A stretch of 64,000 bases of DNA from positions 62,001 through 126,000 of the forward strand of contig CACLYY010000001.1 in the NCBI GenBank assembly GCA_902611265.1, given 5' to 3'. The notes below the pieces were generated by a model. The model did not search any database and was not told where the DNA came from. It saw only the letters and a program-made list of their open reading frames with translations. Below are positions 28,271 to 37,446 of the stretch, piece by piece. The position numbers were made by a program, and so were the translations under genes. The stretch comes from an uncultured Pelagibacteraceae bacterium (GTDB lineage: Bacteria > Pseudomonadota > Alphaproteobacteria > Pelagibacterales > Pelagibacteraceae). Each line of letters starts with the position of its first letter. Position 1 is the stretch's first letter.

Positions 28271-30493
28271 ATGGAGAAAAAAAAATTAAAGTTATCGATA
28301 TCAGGTACATCAAGAAAAACTTTTAGTAGTATTGAGCAAGCTAAATCAAAATCTAAAAATACGGTAGTAATCGAGAAAAAAAGTTCAAAATTTCAAGGAA
28401 AGCCGCATTTTCCAAGATCAACGCAAAATAATAGTAGTTCTGTTGTAAATAAAAATATTTCCTCAAAACCTTACAACCACAACAGATCAATATCTGCACC
28501 TTCTTCAGATTTTGAAAAGCGAAAGTTAGCCGAGCAAAGAGCTACAAGAAGATTAAAAGGCGAGTCAACAATTAAAGAAAACAAAACTAACAAGGTTGGT
28601 GGAAAGAGAAGGGAATTAAAATTAACTATATCTAGAGCTTTGAGCGATGAACATGCTGAAACAAAAGCAAGGAGCCTTGCTTCTTTAAAAAGAGCAAAAC
28701 AAAAAGAAAACAGAAATCTAAATCAAATAGATAATAAGGAAAATTTCAAACAAATTAAGAGAGAAGTTAATTTGCCAGAGGTTATAACAATTAGGGAGCT
28801 TGCAAACAGAATGGCTGAGCAATCTAGTAGCATCATAAAGCACTTGCTAGGTATGGGTGTAACTGTAACTATTAATCATACTATTGATGCTGACACAGCA
28901 GAATATTTAGTAAAAGAATTTGGACACAATCCTATACGTGAAAAAAAAGCAGAGGAAATAATAAAAAAAATAAAAGAGGTTAAATCTGAAAATTTAAAAA
29001 ATAGACCACCTATTGTTACAGTAATGGGACATGTTGATCATGGAAAAACATCTGTTTTAGATGTTCTAAGAGAAGCTAATGTAGTTTCAGGCGAATTTGG
29101 AGGCATAACTCAGCACATTGGAGCATATCAAATAAATCATAAAAATGATAAAATTACATTTATCGATACACCTGGTCATGCAGCATTTACTGAGATGAGA
29201 GCCAGAGGATCAAAACTAACAGATATAGTTGTATTAGTTGTTGCAGCAGATGATGGGGTTAAGCCACAAACGGTGGAGTCAATAAAACATGCAAAAGCAG
29301 CAAATGTTCCAATAGTCGTAGCTATAAATAAGTGTGATTTGCCTGAGGCAGATCCTCAAAAAATAAAAAATCAACTTCTAGAGCATGAATTAATTGCTGA
29401 GGATTTGTCTGGAGACACCTTAATGGTTGAAATTTCAACAAAAACAAAAAAAAATTTAGATAAATTGATTGAGTCTATTCTGTTACAAGCAGAGTTATTA
29501 GATTTAAAAACTGACTTTGAAACTAATGCTAAAGGAATTGTATTAGAGTCCAAGATAGATATTGGAAGAGGGCCAGTTGCAAATATCATTGTTACGACAG
29601 GTACGTTAAAAAAAGGAGATTTTTTTGTCAGTGGTTTGAAATGGGGAAAAATAAGAGCAATTATAAATGATCATGGTAAAAACATTGAAATAGCTGAACC
29701 AGCTACTCCAATTGAAATTATTGGGATAAATGGCGCCTCTAAATCAGGTGATGATTTCATTGTTTTATCAAATGAAAAAGAGGCTAAATCATTATGTGAG
29801 GTAAGAGTCCAAGAGTCAAAAGACGACAAGATACCATTAAATTTTGTTACTCAAGAGTCTGCTTTTCAAAGCCAAATTTCAGAGGAATTAAATATAATTA
29901 TTAAATCTGATGTACATGGTTCCTCTGAGGCGATTAAGAATGCAATAGATCAAATTAAACACGAAGAAGTAAAACCAAAAATTCTTCTATCAGATATAGG
30001 AATGGTAACAGAAACTGACATAACATTAGCAAAAGCTTCAGATGCAGTAATAATTGCATTCAATGTGAAGCCAAGCAAAGAGGCAAAAAAACGAGCCGAA
30101 CAAGAGAAAATTTTAATTTCATCTTTCAATATAATTTATGAAGTATTAGATTTTATTAAAAGTAAAATGGGTGGATTATTATCTCCAGATGTAGAGGAAA
30201 AAGTAATTGGTAGTGCCGAGATACTTGAGATTTTTAAAGTTTCAAAAGTAGGTAAAGTTGCAGGCTCTAAAGTTGTTGAAGGTGAGATAACCCAAGACTC
30301 GAGTGCAAGAGTTATTAGAGATGGTGCCATTATATTTAGTGGAAAAATAGGCTCTATTTTCAGAGAAAAAAATCAAACCAAACAAGTTTCAGCTGGTTTA
30401 GAATGTGGAATTACATTAAAAGATTTCGCTGATTTTCAAAAAAAAGATATTATAGAAGTCTATAATGCAACAGTTACAGAGAGAAGTATTTAA
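28271..30493 (+). CDS. infB: Translation initiation factor IF-2
   Basis: This 740-residue GTPase brings initiator tRNA to the 30S subunit. A basic, low-complexity N-terminal region of about 165 residues precedes the IF2N segment (VITIRELANRMAEQSSSIIK). The G domain follows with G1 GHVDHGKTSVLD, G3 DTPGHAAFTEMRARG and G4 NKCD, then domains II-IV. The N-terminal region is shorter than in many alphaproteobacteria. It follows nusA by 10 bases; the small ylxR gene often found between them is absent. Confidence 0.97.
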   Translation: MEKKKLKLSISGTSRKTFSSIEQAKSKSKNTVVIEKKSSKFQGKPHFPRSTQNNSSSVVNKNISSKPYNHNRSISAPSSDFEKRKLAEQRATRRLKGESTIKENKTNKVGGKRRELKLTISRALSDEHAETKARSLASLKRAKQKENRNLNQIDNKENFKQIKREVNLPEVITIRELANRMAEQSSSIIKHLLGMGVTVTINHTIDADTAEYLVKEFGHNPIREKKAEEIIKKIKEVKSENLKNRPPIVTVMGHVDHGKTSVLDVLREANVVSGEFGGITQHIGAYQINHKNDKITFIDTPGHAAFTEMRARGSKLTDIVVLVVAADDGVKPQTVESIKHAKAANVPIVVAINKCDLPEADPQKIKNQLLEHELIAEDLSGDTLMVEISTKTKKNLDKLIESILLQAELLDLKTDFETNAKGIVLESKIDIGRGPVANIIVTTGTLKKGDFFVSGLKWGKIRAIINDHGKNIEIAEPATPIEIIGINGASKSGDDFIVLSNEKEAKSLCEVRVQESKDDKIPLNFVTQESAFQSQISEELNIIIKSDVHGSSEAIKNAIDQIKHEEVKPKILLSDIGMVTETDITLAKASDAVIIAFNVKPSKEAKKRAEQEKILISSFNIIYEVLDFIKSKMGGLLSPDVEEKVIGSAEILEIFKVSKVGKVAGSKVVEGEITQDSSARVIRDGAIIFSGKIGSIFREKNQTKQVSAGLECGITLKDFADFQKKDIIEVYNATVTERSI

Positions 30494-30859
30494 ATGAAAA
30501 ATTTAGGAAAACCTATCACACAAAGACAGTTAAGAGTTGGAGAAATGATTAAACAAGCTTTGGGAATATTGTTTATAAGAGATGAAGCTAAGATACCAAA
30601 TTTATCAACCAAAGAAGTTACAGTTACGGAAGTAAGAATGTCTCCAGATTTAAAAACAGCAAAAATATTTGTAATGCCTTTAGGTGGAAAAAATACAGAT
30701 GAAATCATAGAAAAATTAAAAATATCATCATTTATGATTAGAAAAGTTTTGTCAAAAAAGATAATTATGAAATTTTTACCAAAACTTTTTTTTGTGAAAG
30801 ATGAGTCATTTGATTATGCAGAGAAAATAGAAAATTTAATTAAACAAACAAATAAATAA
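30494..30859 (+). CDS. rbfA: Ribosome-binding factor A
   Basis: This 121-residue KH-fold 30S maturation factor shows RQLRVGEMIKQALGILFIRD at the N-terminus, VTVTEVRMSPDLKTAKIFVM in the middle and MKFLPKLFFVKDESFDYAEKI near the end, all family hallmarks. The ATG follows the infB stop directly. In many bacteria truB lies between rbfA and rpsO; here only 8 bases separate them. Confidence 0.95.
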   Translation: MKNLGKPITQRQLRVGEMIKQALGILFIRDEAKIPNLSTKEVTVTEVRMSPDLKTAKIFVMPLGGKNTDEIIEKLKISSFMIRKVLSKKIIMKFLPKLFFVKDESFDYAEKIENLIKQTNK

Positions 30860-30867
30860 GGAAAAAA

Positions 30868-31116
30868 ATGAGAGAAAAAGCAAAAGAACTTCAAATTCAT
30901 GACAAAGATACTGGATCATCAGAAGTTCAGATTGCTCAATTAACAGGAAAAATTGAGAATCTATCAAAGCACATTAAGCAATTTAAAAAAGATAAACATT
31001 CTTCTGTTGGTCTTTTAAGAGCAGTCAACAGAAGGAAAAAATTATTAGACTATTTAAAAAAAAACAATATCGAGTCTTATAAAACAATATTAACAAAATT
31101 AAATTTAAGGAAGTAA
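30868..31116 (+). CDS. rpsO: 30S ribosomal protein S15
   Basis: This 82-residue protein binds 16S rRNA helices 20-22. HDKDTGSSEVQIAQLTGKIENL and HSSVGLLRAVNRRKKLLDYL are the conserved rRNA-contacting regions. The N-terminus is about seven residues shorter than the common 89-residue form. It has a clear AAGGAAAAA ribosome-binding site, partly within the rbfA stop. pnp begins immediately after its stop codon, the classical rpsO-pnp pair. Confidence 0.97.
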   Translation: MREKAKELQIHDKDTGSSEVQIAQLTGKIENLSKHIKQFKKDKHSSVGLLRAVNRRKKLLDYLKKNNIESYKTILTKLNLRK

Positions 31117-33189
31117 ATGTTCAAAGTAGTAAAAAAAGAAATTGATGTAGGCGGAAAAAAAATTAGTCTAGAAACAGGAAAAATAGCAAGACAAGCAGAT
31201 GGTGCAATTATAGCTCAATGTGGAGAAACAGTTGTTTTAGCAACAGTCGTTGGTGCAAAAAAGGTAAACCCAGATATGGATTACTTTCCATTATCTGTCA
31301 ATTACCAGGAAAAATATTATGCAGCCGGAAAGATACCAGGTGGATATTTTAAAAGAGAAGCTAGACCTACAGAAAGTGAAACTTTAATTTCAAGATTAAT
31401 TGATAGACCTATTAGACCGTTGTTTCCAGATGAATTTAAAAACGAAGTACAACTATTACCAACAGTAATATCTTATGATAAAGAGAATGAACCAGATATT
31501 TTATCTATAATTGCATCTTCAGCAGCCTTAGCTGTCTCAGGAATGCCTTTTATGGGTCCTGTTGGTGCTTCTAGAGTTGGCTTTATTGAAGGAAAATACG
31601 TCCTTAATCCATCAAAAACTGAATTAGAGAAATCTAAACTAGATTTAGTTGTAGCAGGAACTAAGGATGCTGTTTTAATGGTTGAGTCTGAAGCAAATGG
31701 TTTAACAGAGGAAGAAATGTTGAATGCTGTTAAATTTGGACACGAAGGTTTCGTTCCAATAATAGAAATGATTGAAGATCTTGCGAAAGAATGCAGAAAA
31801 CCAGAGTGGACAGTTGAGAAAAAAGATCTTTCCGAGATAAAAAAGAAATTAGAAGAAGAATTTACTGAAGATCTCAAAAAAGCATTCTCTACTAGAGATA
31901 AACAGGATAGATCAAATCAAATTTCTGAAATAACGGAAAAAGCTAAAAAGCTTTATGAGGAAAATGAGAACTATACCGATCTAGATGTAAATTCTCAACT
32001 TAAGGACTTAGAGAAATCGATTGTAAGAACAGATATTTTAAAAAATAAAAATCGTATTGATGGACGAGGTCTTGCAGATGTAAGACCAATCATGTGTGAA
32101 GTGGGAATATTACCTAGAGTTCATGGCTCTGCTTTATTTACTAGGGGTGAAACTCAAGCAATTGTTACAACTACCTTAGGTACATCAGATGATGAACAAA
32201 GAATTGAGAGTTTAGATGGTCTTCAAAAAGAGAGATTTATGTTGCACTATAATTTTCCACCATTTTCAGTAGGTGAAACTGGTAGAATTGGAACAGGCAG
32301 AAGAGAGATTGGTCATGGTAAGTTAGCATGGAGAGCAATTAACTCATCACTTCCACCAAAAGAAAGTTTCCCATATACTTTTAGAATTGTGTCAGAAATA
32401 ACTGAGTCTAATGGCTCATCTTCAATGGCAACTGTTTGTGGAACTTCACTTGCTCTTATGGATGCAGGAGTTCCTATTAAAGAACCTGTAGCTGGAATTG
32501 CAATGGGTTTAATTAAAGAAGGTGATGATTTTACGGTCTTATCAGATATTCTTGGCGATGAAGACCATTTAGGGGACATGGATTTCAAAGTTGCTGGAAC
32601 TAAAGATGGCATCACATCTTTACAGATGGATATTAAGATAACTGGAATTACATTTGAGATTATGGAGCAGGCTTTAAATCAAGCTAAAGATGGGAGAATT
32701 CATATTTTAGGTGAAATGAATAAAGCTCTTTCTAAATCAAGAGATAATGTTGGTAAACACACACCAAAAATGGAAAAAATCAGAGTTGATAAAAAAGATA
32801 TCGCAGCAGTAATTGGTAAGGGTGGTGCAACAATAAGAGAAATAGTTGAAAAATCTGGAGCAAAAGTTGATGTTAACGATGAGGGTGAAGTAACAGTAGC
32901 AGCACCAGATGAAGAGTCTAGAAATGTGGCGATGCAAATGATTAAAGATATTACCGCTAAAGCTGAATTAAATAAGATTTATAACGGTAAAGTTATGAAA
33001 ATTATGGAATTTGGTGCTTTTGTAAATTTCTTAGGAAAACAAGACGGATTAGTTCATATTTCAGAGCTTGCAGATAAAAGAGTTGCCAAAGTTACTGACG
33101 TAGTCAAAGAAGGTGACGAAGTTAAAGTAAAAGTTATTGGATTTGATAGAGGAAAAGTAAAACTATCTATTAAGCAAGCGGCTATATAG
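31117..33189 (+). CDS. pnp: Polyribonucleotide nucleotidyltransferase (PNPase)
   Basis: This 690-residue phosphorolytic 3'-5' exoribonuclease of the RNA degradosome has two RNase PH-like domains (the second with [14 protein letters not shown] and [19 protein letters not shown]), an alpha-helical linker, a KH domain ([20 protein letters not shown]) and an S1 domain ([19 protein letters not shown]). Length is standard. It ends 3 bases from the convergent msrB stop. Confidence 0.98.
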   Translation: MFKVVKKEIDVGGKKISLETGKIARQADGAIIAQCGETVVLATVVGAKKVNPDMDYFPLSVNYQEKYYAAGKIPGGYFKREARPTESETLISRLIDRPIRPLFPDEFKNEVQLLPTVISYDKENEPDILSIIASSAALAVSGMPFMGPVGASRVGFIEGKYVLNPSKTELEKSKLDLVVAGTKDAVLMVESEANGLTEEEMLNAVKFGHEGFVPIIEMIEDLAKECRKPEWTVEKKDLSEIKKKLEEEFTEDLKKAFSTRDKQDRSNQISEITEKAKKLYEENENYTDLDVNSQLKDLEKSIVRTDILKNKNRIDGRGLADVRPIMCEVGILPRVHGSALFTRGETQAIVTTTLGTSDDEQRIESLDGLQKERFMLHYNFPPFSVGETGRIGTGRREIGHGKLAWRAINSSLPPKESFPYTFRIVSEITESNGSSSMATVCGTSLALMDAGVPIKEPVAGIAMGLIKEGDDFTVLSDILGDEDHLGDMDFKVAGTKDGITSLQMDIKITGITFEIMEQALNQAKDGRIHILGEMNKALSKSRDNVGKHTPKMEKIRVDKKDIAAVIGKGGATIREIVEKSGAKVDVNDEGEVTVAAPDEESRNVAMQMIKDITAKAELNKIYNGKVMKIMEFGAFVNFLGKQDGLVHISELADKRVAKVTDVVKEGDEVKVKVIGFDRGKVKLSIKQAAI

Positions 33190-33192
33190 CTT

Positions 33193-33684
33193 TTAACTTT
33201 CTGGCACGAATAATAAGCAAAGACCGTTGCTACAATATCTTTTTCCTCCATCAGGACCATCATTGAAAACATGGCCATGATGAGCGCCGCAATTTGCACA
33301 ACTATATTCTGTTCTTTTCATGCCGAATGAATAGTCAACTTTTGTTACAAATACTCCTGGTATTGCCTCAGTGAATGAGGGCCAACCAGTTCCACTGTCA
33401 AATTTAGCAGTGGACTCAAATAATTTTACACCACAGTTAGCACAATGATATGACCCTTTTCTTTTCTCATAGTTTAACTCACTAGTACCAGCACGCTCAG
33501 TACCTTCCTCAAACATTATTATTTTCTGTTCTTCAGTAAGATCAGGATTTATTATATTGTATTCACTTTCATCTTTTTTCAATTTTTTTTTAAATCCAAC
33601 TAAGTTGTTAGCTAAAGAATTTAAAGGATGGATCAGTAATCCCAATAAAGATGTTGCTGCAATTTTTAAAAAATTTCTTCTCAC
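33193..33684 (-). CDS. msrB: Peptide-methionine (R)-S-oxide reductase, probable Tat-exported
   Basis: This 163-residue MsrB reduces methionine-R-sulfoxide in proteins. The catalytic domain has two zinc CxxC motifs (YHCANCGVKLFES and YSCANCGAHHGHVF), the GTGWPSF substrate motif and the catalytic Cys in GKRYCSNG. The N-terminus RRNFLKIAATSLLGLLIHP is a twin-arginine-type signal sequence, implying a periplasmic enzyme. Downstream residues (RYCSNGLCLLFVPES) deviate from the usual RYCxNSASL end. It is the last gene of the fabA-fabB-fabI unit. Confidence 0.92.
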   Translation of the reverse strand: MRRNFLKIAATSLLGLLIHPLNSLANNLVGFKKKLKKDESEYNIINPDLTEEQKIIMFEEGTERAGTSELNYEKRKGSYHCANCGVKLFESTAKFDSGTGWPSFTEAIPGVFVTKVDYSFGMKRTEYSCANCGAHHGHVFNDGPDGGKRYCSNGLCLLFVPES

Positions 33685-33696
33685 AATAAATTGATC

Positions 33697-33849
33697 TTAT
33701 TTAACTTTTCTTTTTCCTAATTTATTTATTAAGAATAAAGCTATTGCAGTCAATAGGGCAAAAACTTCTAATGCATGACCAGAACCTTCAAGAATTAGTT
33801 GTACTATAAAAAATATTATACAAACTACAAACCAAACTAATATAAGCAT
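33697..33849 (-). CDS. Small two-helix membrane protein between fabI and msrB (50 aa)
   Basis: A 50-codon frame from the ATG at 33849 predicts two hydrophobic helices, LILVWFVVCIIFFIVQLIL and ALEVFALLTAIALFLI, joined by EGSGH, and a basic tail KLGKRKVK. It starts 11 bases after fabI and ends 12 bases before msrB on the same strand, so it fills the gap exactly and is very likely translated with them. No Shine-Dalgarno sequence is obvious. I do not recognise a family. Confidence 0.6.
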   Translation of the reverse strand: MLILVWFVVCIIFFIVQLILEGSGHALEVFALLTAIALFLINKLGKRKVK

Positions 33850-33860
33850 AATAATTGAAT

Positions 33861-34646
33861 TTAAGATATATTTTTAGGATCTGGCATTCCTACTTTGTTA
33901 TAGCCAGCATCCACATAGTGAATTTCACCAGTCACACCACCTGCCATATCACTTAGAAGATATAGTGCAGAGTTTCCAACATCTAAATTATCTACATTTC
34001 TTTTTAAAAATGAGTGATCAGCATTCCATTTATATAAAAATTTAGCATCTCCAATTGCAGATGCTGCTAAAGTTTTAATTGGTCCTGCGCTTATTGCATT
34101 AACTCTTATTCCTTTAGCTCCTAGATCGCGTGCTAAATATTTTACACTAGACTCCAATGCTGCTTTGCAAACACCCATAACATTATAGTTTGGAATGGCT
34201 TTGTTAGCTTCATAACTTAGAGTGATCATGCTGCCACCCTCTTTCATAACTTTTGATGCTTCCCTTGCAACTTCTGTGAACGAAAAACATGAAATTAGCA
34301 TACTTCTTTGAAAATTTTCTCTAGTAGTATTTAAATATTCTCCGGACAATTCAGATTTGTCTGAAAATGCGATTGCATGAACAACAAAGTCTATTTCACC
34401 CCATTGGGATTTAATATCTTCAAATAGTTTGACTACTTCTTCTTTTCTTTCGACATCACAACTAAATGTGACATTTGAATTGAGTTTTTCCGCTAAGGGT
34501 ACCACTCTTTTTTTGAGAGCATCACCCAAATAAGTAAAAGCTAATTCTGCACCTGCCTCAGCAAGTTTTTGCGAAATACCCCATGCAATGGATCTTTCGT
34601 TAGCAACACCCATTATCAGTCCTTTTTTACCCTTCATTAAAGACAT
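33861..34646 (-). CDS. fabI: Enoyl-[acyl-carrier-protein] reductase (NADH)
   Basis: This 261-residue short-chain dehydrogenase-type enzyme catalyses the last reduction of each fatty-acid elongation cycle. The N-terminal GLIMGVANERSIAWGISQKL is the FabI cofactor-binding signature, and the catalytic Tyr/Lys pair is in NYNVMGVCKAALESSVKYLA with Y-x6-K spacing. INAISAGPIKTLAASAIG is also typical. Third gene of fabA-fabB-fabI, 3 bases after fabB. Confidence 0.96.
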   Translation of the reverse strand: MSLMKGKKGLIMGVANERSIAWGISQKLAEAGAELAFTYLGDALKKRVVPLAEKLNSNVTFSCDVERKEEVVKLFEDIKSQWGEIDFVVHAIAFSDKSELSGEYLNTTRENFQRSMLISCFSFTEVAREASKVMKEGGSMITLSYEANKAIPNYNVMGVCKAALESSVKYLARDLGAKGIRVNAISAGPIKTLAASAIGDAKFLYKWNADHSFLKRNVDNLDVGNSALYLLSDMAGGVTGEIHYVDAGYNKVGMPDPKNIS

Positions 34647-34649
34647 GAA

Positions 34650-35861
34650 TTAAACTTTCTCAAAAATTAGTGTTGCATTTGTTCCACCAAAACCAAAACT
34701 ATTAGACATAACTGTATTTAAAGTTGCCTCTGTTTCTGTTTTAGCAACGATTGGAAATTTTTTAGCCTCTTCATCCATTTCACTGATGTTGGCTGATCCA
34801 GTAATAAAATTATTTTTCATCATAATTAAACAATATATAGCTTCGTGAACGGAAGCCGCTCCTAATGGATGACCTGACAAAGATTTAGTTGAACTTATTT
34901 TTGGAATTTCATTTCCAAAAGTATCTTTCACTGCATTTAATTCTGTAATATCTCCAACCGGAGTAGATGTTCCATGAGTATTAATATAATCTATTTTATT
35001 TTTTGACGTTGCCATCGCCATTTGCATACATCTTACTGCTCCTTCACCAGATGGAGCTACCATATCGTATCCATCTGAAGTTGCTCCATAACCAGTTAAT
35101 TCTGCGTATATTTTAGCTCCTCTCGCTTTTGCGTGTTCGTAATCTTCGAGAACAAGCACCCCTGCACCTCCTGCAATTACAAAACCATCTCTAGTTTTAT
35201 CGTAAGCTCTTGAGGCTTTTTCAGGCGTATCGTTATATTTCGAAGATAGTGCAGTCATTGCGTCAAACATAGCTGTCATTGCCCAATGTATTTCCTCACT
35301 ACCACCTGCAAATACAATATCTTGTTTACCCATTTGAATTAATTCCATTGAATTTCCAATACAGTGACCACTTGTTGCGCAAGCAGAACTCATCGTATAG
35401 TTAGTACCTTTAATTTTAAAAGGAACAGCGAGCGTTGCGGACGCAGTACTTGCCATTGTTCTTGGAACTATAAAAGGTCCCATCAATTTCGGAGTTTTAG
35501 CTCTTGTTTTATCAGCTGCTAAAATAACATTTTCTATTGAAGGTCCACCTGAACCCATAACAATTCCAGTTTTAAAATTACTTACTTCACTTTCTTCTAG
35601 TCCAGAATCTTCTATTGCTTCTTTCATTGCAATGTAATTATAAGCTGATCCTGAGCCCATAAATCTAATTGTTTTTCTATCTATGTGATCTTCAAGTTTT
35701 ATATTTGGCTTTCCATGGATATGACTTTTTAAATTGTGTTCTTTATATTCTTCGGAAAAAGAAATACCTGACTTAGAATTTAATAAAGATTGATGAACTT
35801 CTTCTTGATTATTACCTAAACAAGAAACAATCCCTAAACCTGTAATTACTACTCTTCTCAT
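34650..35861 (-). CDS. fabB: 3-oxoacyl-[acyl-carrier-protein] synthase I
   Basis: This 403-residue condensing enzyme elongates unsaturated acyl-ACP. The catalytic Cys lies in [20 protein letters not shown] and the two catalytic His in [11 protein letters not shown] and SGHPLGAA. The C-terminal [16 protein letters not shown] is the thiolase-fold end. Pairing with fabA defines the anaerobic unsaturated fatty-acid pathway. Its ATG overlaps the fabA stop by one base. Confidence 0.96.
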   Translation of the reverse strand: MRRVVITGLGIVSCLGNNQEEVHQSLLNSKSGISFSEEYKEHNLKSHIHGKPNIKLEDHIDRKTIRFMGSGSAYNYIAMKEAIEDSGLEESEVSNFKTGIVMGSGGPSIENVILAADKTRAKTPKLMGPFIVPRTMASTASATLAVPFKIKGTNYTMSSACATSGHCIGNSMELIQMGKQDIVFAGGSEEIHWAMTAMFDAMTALSSKYNDTPEKASRAYDKTRDGFVIAGGAGVLVLEDYEHAKARGAKIYAELTGYGATSDGYDMVAPSGEGAVRCMQMAMATSKNKIDYINTHGTSTPVGDITELNAVKDTFGNEIPKISSTKSLSGHPLGAASVHEAIYCLIMMKNNFITGSANISEMDEEAKKFPIVAKTETEATLNTVMSNSFGFGGTNATLIFEKV

Positions 35862-36361
35862 TATTTAAATAATCCTACTTTTAGACCATCAGCTGAGTAA
35901 ATCTTTTTATCATCTGCCAGAAGAATTCCATTTGCTAAGCCAACAGTTGTTTCACCTTTAATTAATATTCTTTTCATATCAATTATATATGTTGCCATTT
36001 TGACATTCTTTAAAACTTCTCCAGTAAATTTCACTGTGCTTACCCCTAAAGCTCTTCCTCTTCCTGGGTTTCCAAGCCACCCTAAGTAAAATCCAACCAA
36101 CTGCCACATTGCATCTAGACCTAAGCATCCTGGCATAACTGGATCTTCTTTAAAGTGACAATCAAAAAACCATAAATCATCTTTAATATCAAGTTCAGCT
36201 TTCATCAATCCTTTGCCAAAAGCACCCTTATTTTCATCAATTTCAGTAATTCTGTCAAACATAAGCATTGGAGGAGATGGTAATTTTGCATTACCAGGGC
36301 CAAAAAGCTCACCATTAGCACAACCTATTAATTCGTCATAATTAAAGGAATTTTTTTTCAT
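35861..36361 (-). CDS. fabA: 3-hydroxydecanoyl-[acyl-carrier-protein] dehydratase/isomerase
   Basis: This 166-residue hot-dog-fold enzyme introduces the double bond for unsaturated fatty acids. The catalytic His is in [20 protein letters not shown] and the Asp in [32 protein letters not shown] is also a family hallmark. It is the first gene of the fab unit and diverges from irr across 72 bases. The irr-fabA arrangement is common in alphaproteobacteria. Confidence 0.96.
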   Translation of the reverse strand: MKKNSFNYDELIGCANGELFGPGNAKLPSPPMLMFDRITEIDENKGAFGKGLMKAELDIKDDLWFFDCHFKEDPVMPGCLGLDAMWQLVGFYLGWLGNPGRGRALGVSTVKFTGEVLKNVKMATYIIDMKRILIKGETTVGLANGILLADDKKIYSADGLKVGLFK

Positions 36362-36395
36362 AGATTTGTAATCTTATTACTTGATTTACCAACAT

Positions 36396-36430
36396 TATAA
36401 TATAGATATTCTTTAGAATAATTATAATTA
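36396..36430 (+). promoter_or_regulatory. Putative irr promoter -10 and Irr/ICE-like operator
   Basis: TATAAT at 36396-36401 is a consensus -10 with a weak -35 (CTTATT, 36373-36378, 17-base spacing). Right after the expected transcription start lies CTTTAGAATAATTATAATTA (36411-36430). Its TTTAGAA half-site and following AT-rich inverse half resemble the iron control element bound by Irr in other alphaproteobacteria. Nearly the same sequence (17 of 20 bases) recurs before rubrerythrin. Confidence 0.5.
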
Positions 36431-36433
36431 GTA

Positions 36434-36862
36434 ATGGCTTACGCAGTGCAGTATATAGATAAACTGAGAAAATCAGGACTTCGACCTACAAAACAAAGAA
36501 TAAAAATTTGTGAGGTATTATTTGATACTGATAAAACCTTTCATTTTACAATCAAAGAATTGGTTAAAATCATTGAAAATCAAGCAAATATCAAGGTATC
36601 TTTGGCAACTGTTTACAATACTGTTCATGCATTTATCAAGAAGGGCTATTTAAAAGAGATTCCGCTAAATGCTTCACAAAGTTATTACGATACAAATGTA
36701 ACTCATCACCACCATTTCTTTGACGAAGAAGAAAATAGATTAATTGATATTCATCAAGATGATGTTGATGAGGTTAATATTAAAAAAACAATCCCAGGAA
36801 AAAAAATAAAATCAGTAGAAGTTATTGCTAAAATTGTGAGTGATAATCAATCTCAAAAATAA
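36434..36862 (+). CDS. irr: Iron response regulator Irr (Fur superfamily)
   Basis: This 142-residue Fur-superfamily repressor carries the winged helix (SGLRPTKQRIKICEVLFDTD, then KVSLATVYNTVHAFIKKGYL) and the Irr-type HHHH heme/metal motif in VTHHHHFFDEEENRLIDI. In Rhizobiales Irr senses iron through heme and represses heme and iron-using genes when iron is low. Divergence from fabA and the operator-like sites at its own promoter and at the rubrerythrin promoter support this identity over a second Fur. Confidence 0.9.
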   Translation: MAYAVQYIDKLRKSGLRPTKQRIKICEVLFDTDKTFHFTIKELVKIIENQANIKVSLATVYNTVHAFIKKGYLKEIPLNASQSYYDTNVTHHHHFFDEEENRLIDIHQDDVDEVNIKKTIPGKKIKSVEVIAKIVSDNQSQK

Positions 36863-36900
36863 TTTAATAATATCAATAGTTTAAATAATACATTATATTT

Positions 36901-36967
36901 ATTCTAAACTGTTGACATATATTTTATAACGACTATATAAACTCTACTTTAGAATCATTATTATAAG
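36901..36967 (+). promoter_or_regulatory. Rubrerythrin promoter with two TTTAGAAT half-sites
   Basis: TTGACA (36912-36917), 16 bases, then TATATA (36934-36939) form a strong sigma-70-type promoter. Immediately downstream, CTTTAGAATCATTATTATAAG (36947-36967) repeats the irr operator-like site; immediately upstream ATTCTAAA (36901-36908) is the same half-site inverted. Sites on both sides of the promoter suggest repression, most likely by Irr (inference). A ribosome-binding site TAGGAG precedes the ATG. Confidence 0.55.
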
Positions 36968-36978
36968 TAGGAGTAAAT

Positions 36979-37395
36979 ATGTCATTAAAAGGTAGTAAAA
37001 CAGAGGAAAACTTAAAAGAAGCATTTGCTGGTGAAAGTCAGGCAAATAGAAGATATCTTTATTTTGCTCAAAAAGCTGATGTTGAAGGTTTTAACGATGT
37101 AGCAGCAGTATTCAGATCAACTGCAGAAGGTGAAACCGGACACGCACATGGTCACTTAGAATATCTTGAAGAAGTTGGTGATCCAGCAACTGGAAAGCCA
37201 ATCGGTGAAACAAAAGCAAATCTTGAGTCTGCGATTCAAGGTGAAACACATGAGTACACAGATATGTACCCAGGAATGGCTAAAACAGCCAGAGATGAAG
37301 GCTTTGATGAAATAGCTGACTGGTTTGAGACTTTGGCAAAAGCTGAAAAATCTCATGCCGGAAAGTTCCAAAAAACTTTAGAAAGTATTTCTTAA
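36979..37395 (+). CDS. Rubrerythrin-type diiron protein without rubredoxin domain
   Basis: This 138-residue ferritin-like four-helix protein has helix-borne Glu/His ligands of a diiron site: [49 protein letters not shown] and [15 protein letters not shown]. The C-terminal CxxC rubredoxin domain of classical rubrerythrin is absent, so electrons must come from a partner, possibly the Fe-S protein encoded next. Family members reduce hydrogen peroxide. It heads a three-gene unit with the Fe-S protein and DUF3501 protein. Confidence 0.93.
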   Translation: MSLKGSKTEENLKEAFAGESQANRRYLYFAQKADVEGFNDVAAVFRSTAEGETGHAHGHLEYLEEVGDPATGKPIGETKANLESAIQGETHEYTDMYPGMAKTARDEGFDEIADWFETLAKAEKSHAGKFQKTLESIS

Positions 37396-37401
37396 ACAAA
37401 A

Positions 37402-37430
37402 TTTGTGGACGAAACCCTCTCGTCCACAAA
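37402..37430 (+). promoter_or_regulatory. Strong intercistronic hairpin after rubrerythrin
   Basis: TTTGTGGACGA, loop AACCCTC, TCGTCCACAAA form a perfect 11-bp stem that begins 6 bases after the rubrerythrin stop codon. There is no U-run on the plus strand, so it is more likely an mRNA-stabilising or partial attenuation structure than a simple terminator. A possible GTG start at 37405 of the next gene would lie inside the stem. Confidence 0.7.
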
Positions 37431-37446
37431 CACTAAAATAATTTAT

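Noticed and set aside
31473..31877. 134-codon minus-strand frame inside pnp.
   Set aside because: It is antisense to a conserved part of PNPase and has the Ser/Phe/Ile-rich composition of a shadow frame.
37405..37446. GTG start that would add 14 residues to the Fe-S protein.
   Set aside because: It lies within an 11-bp hairpin stem and the added residues are not like the family; the ATG at 37447 fits better.
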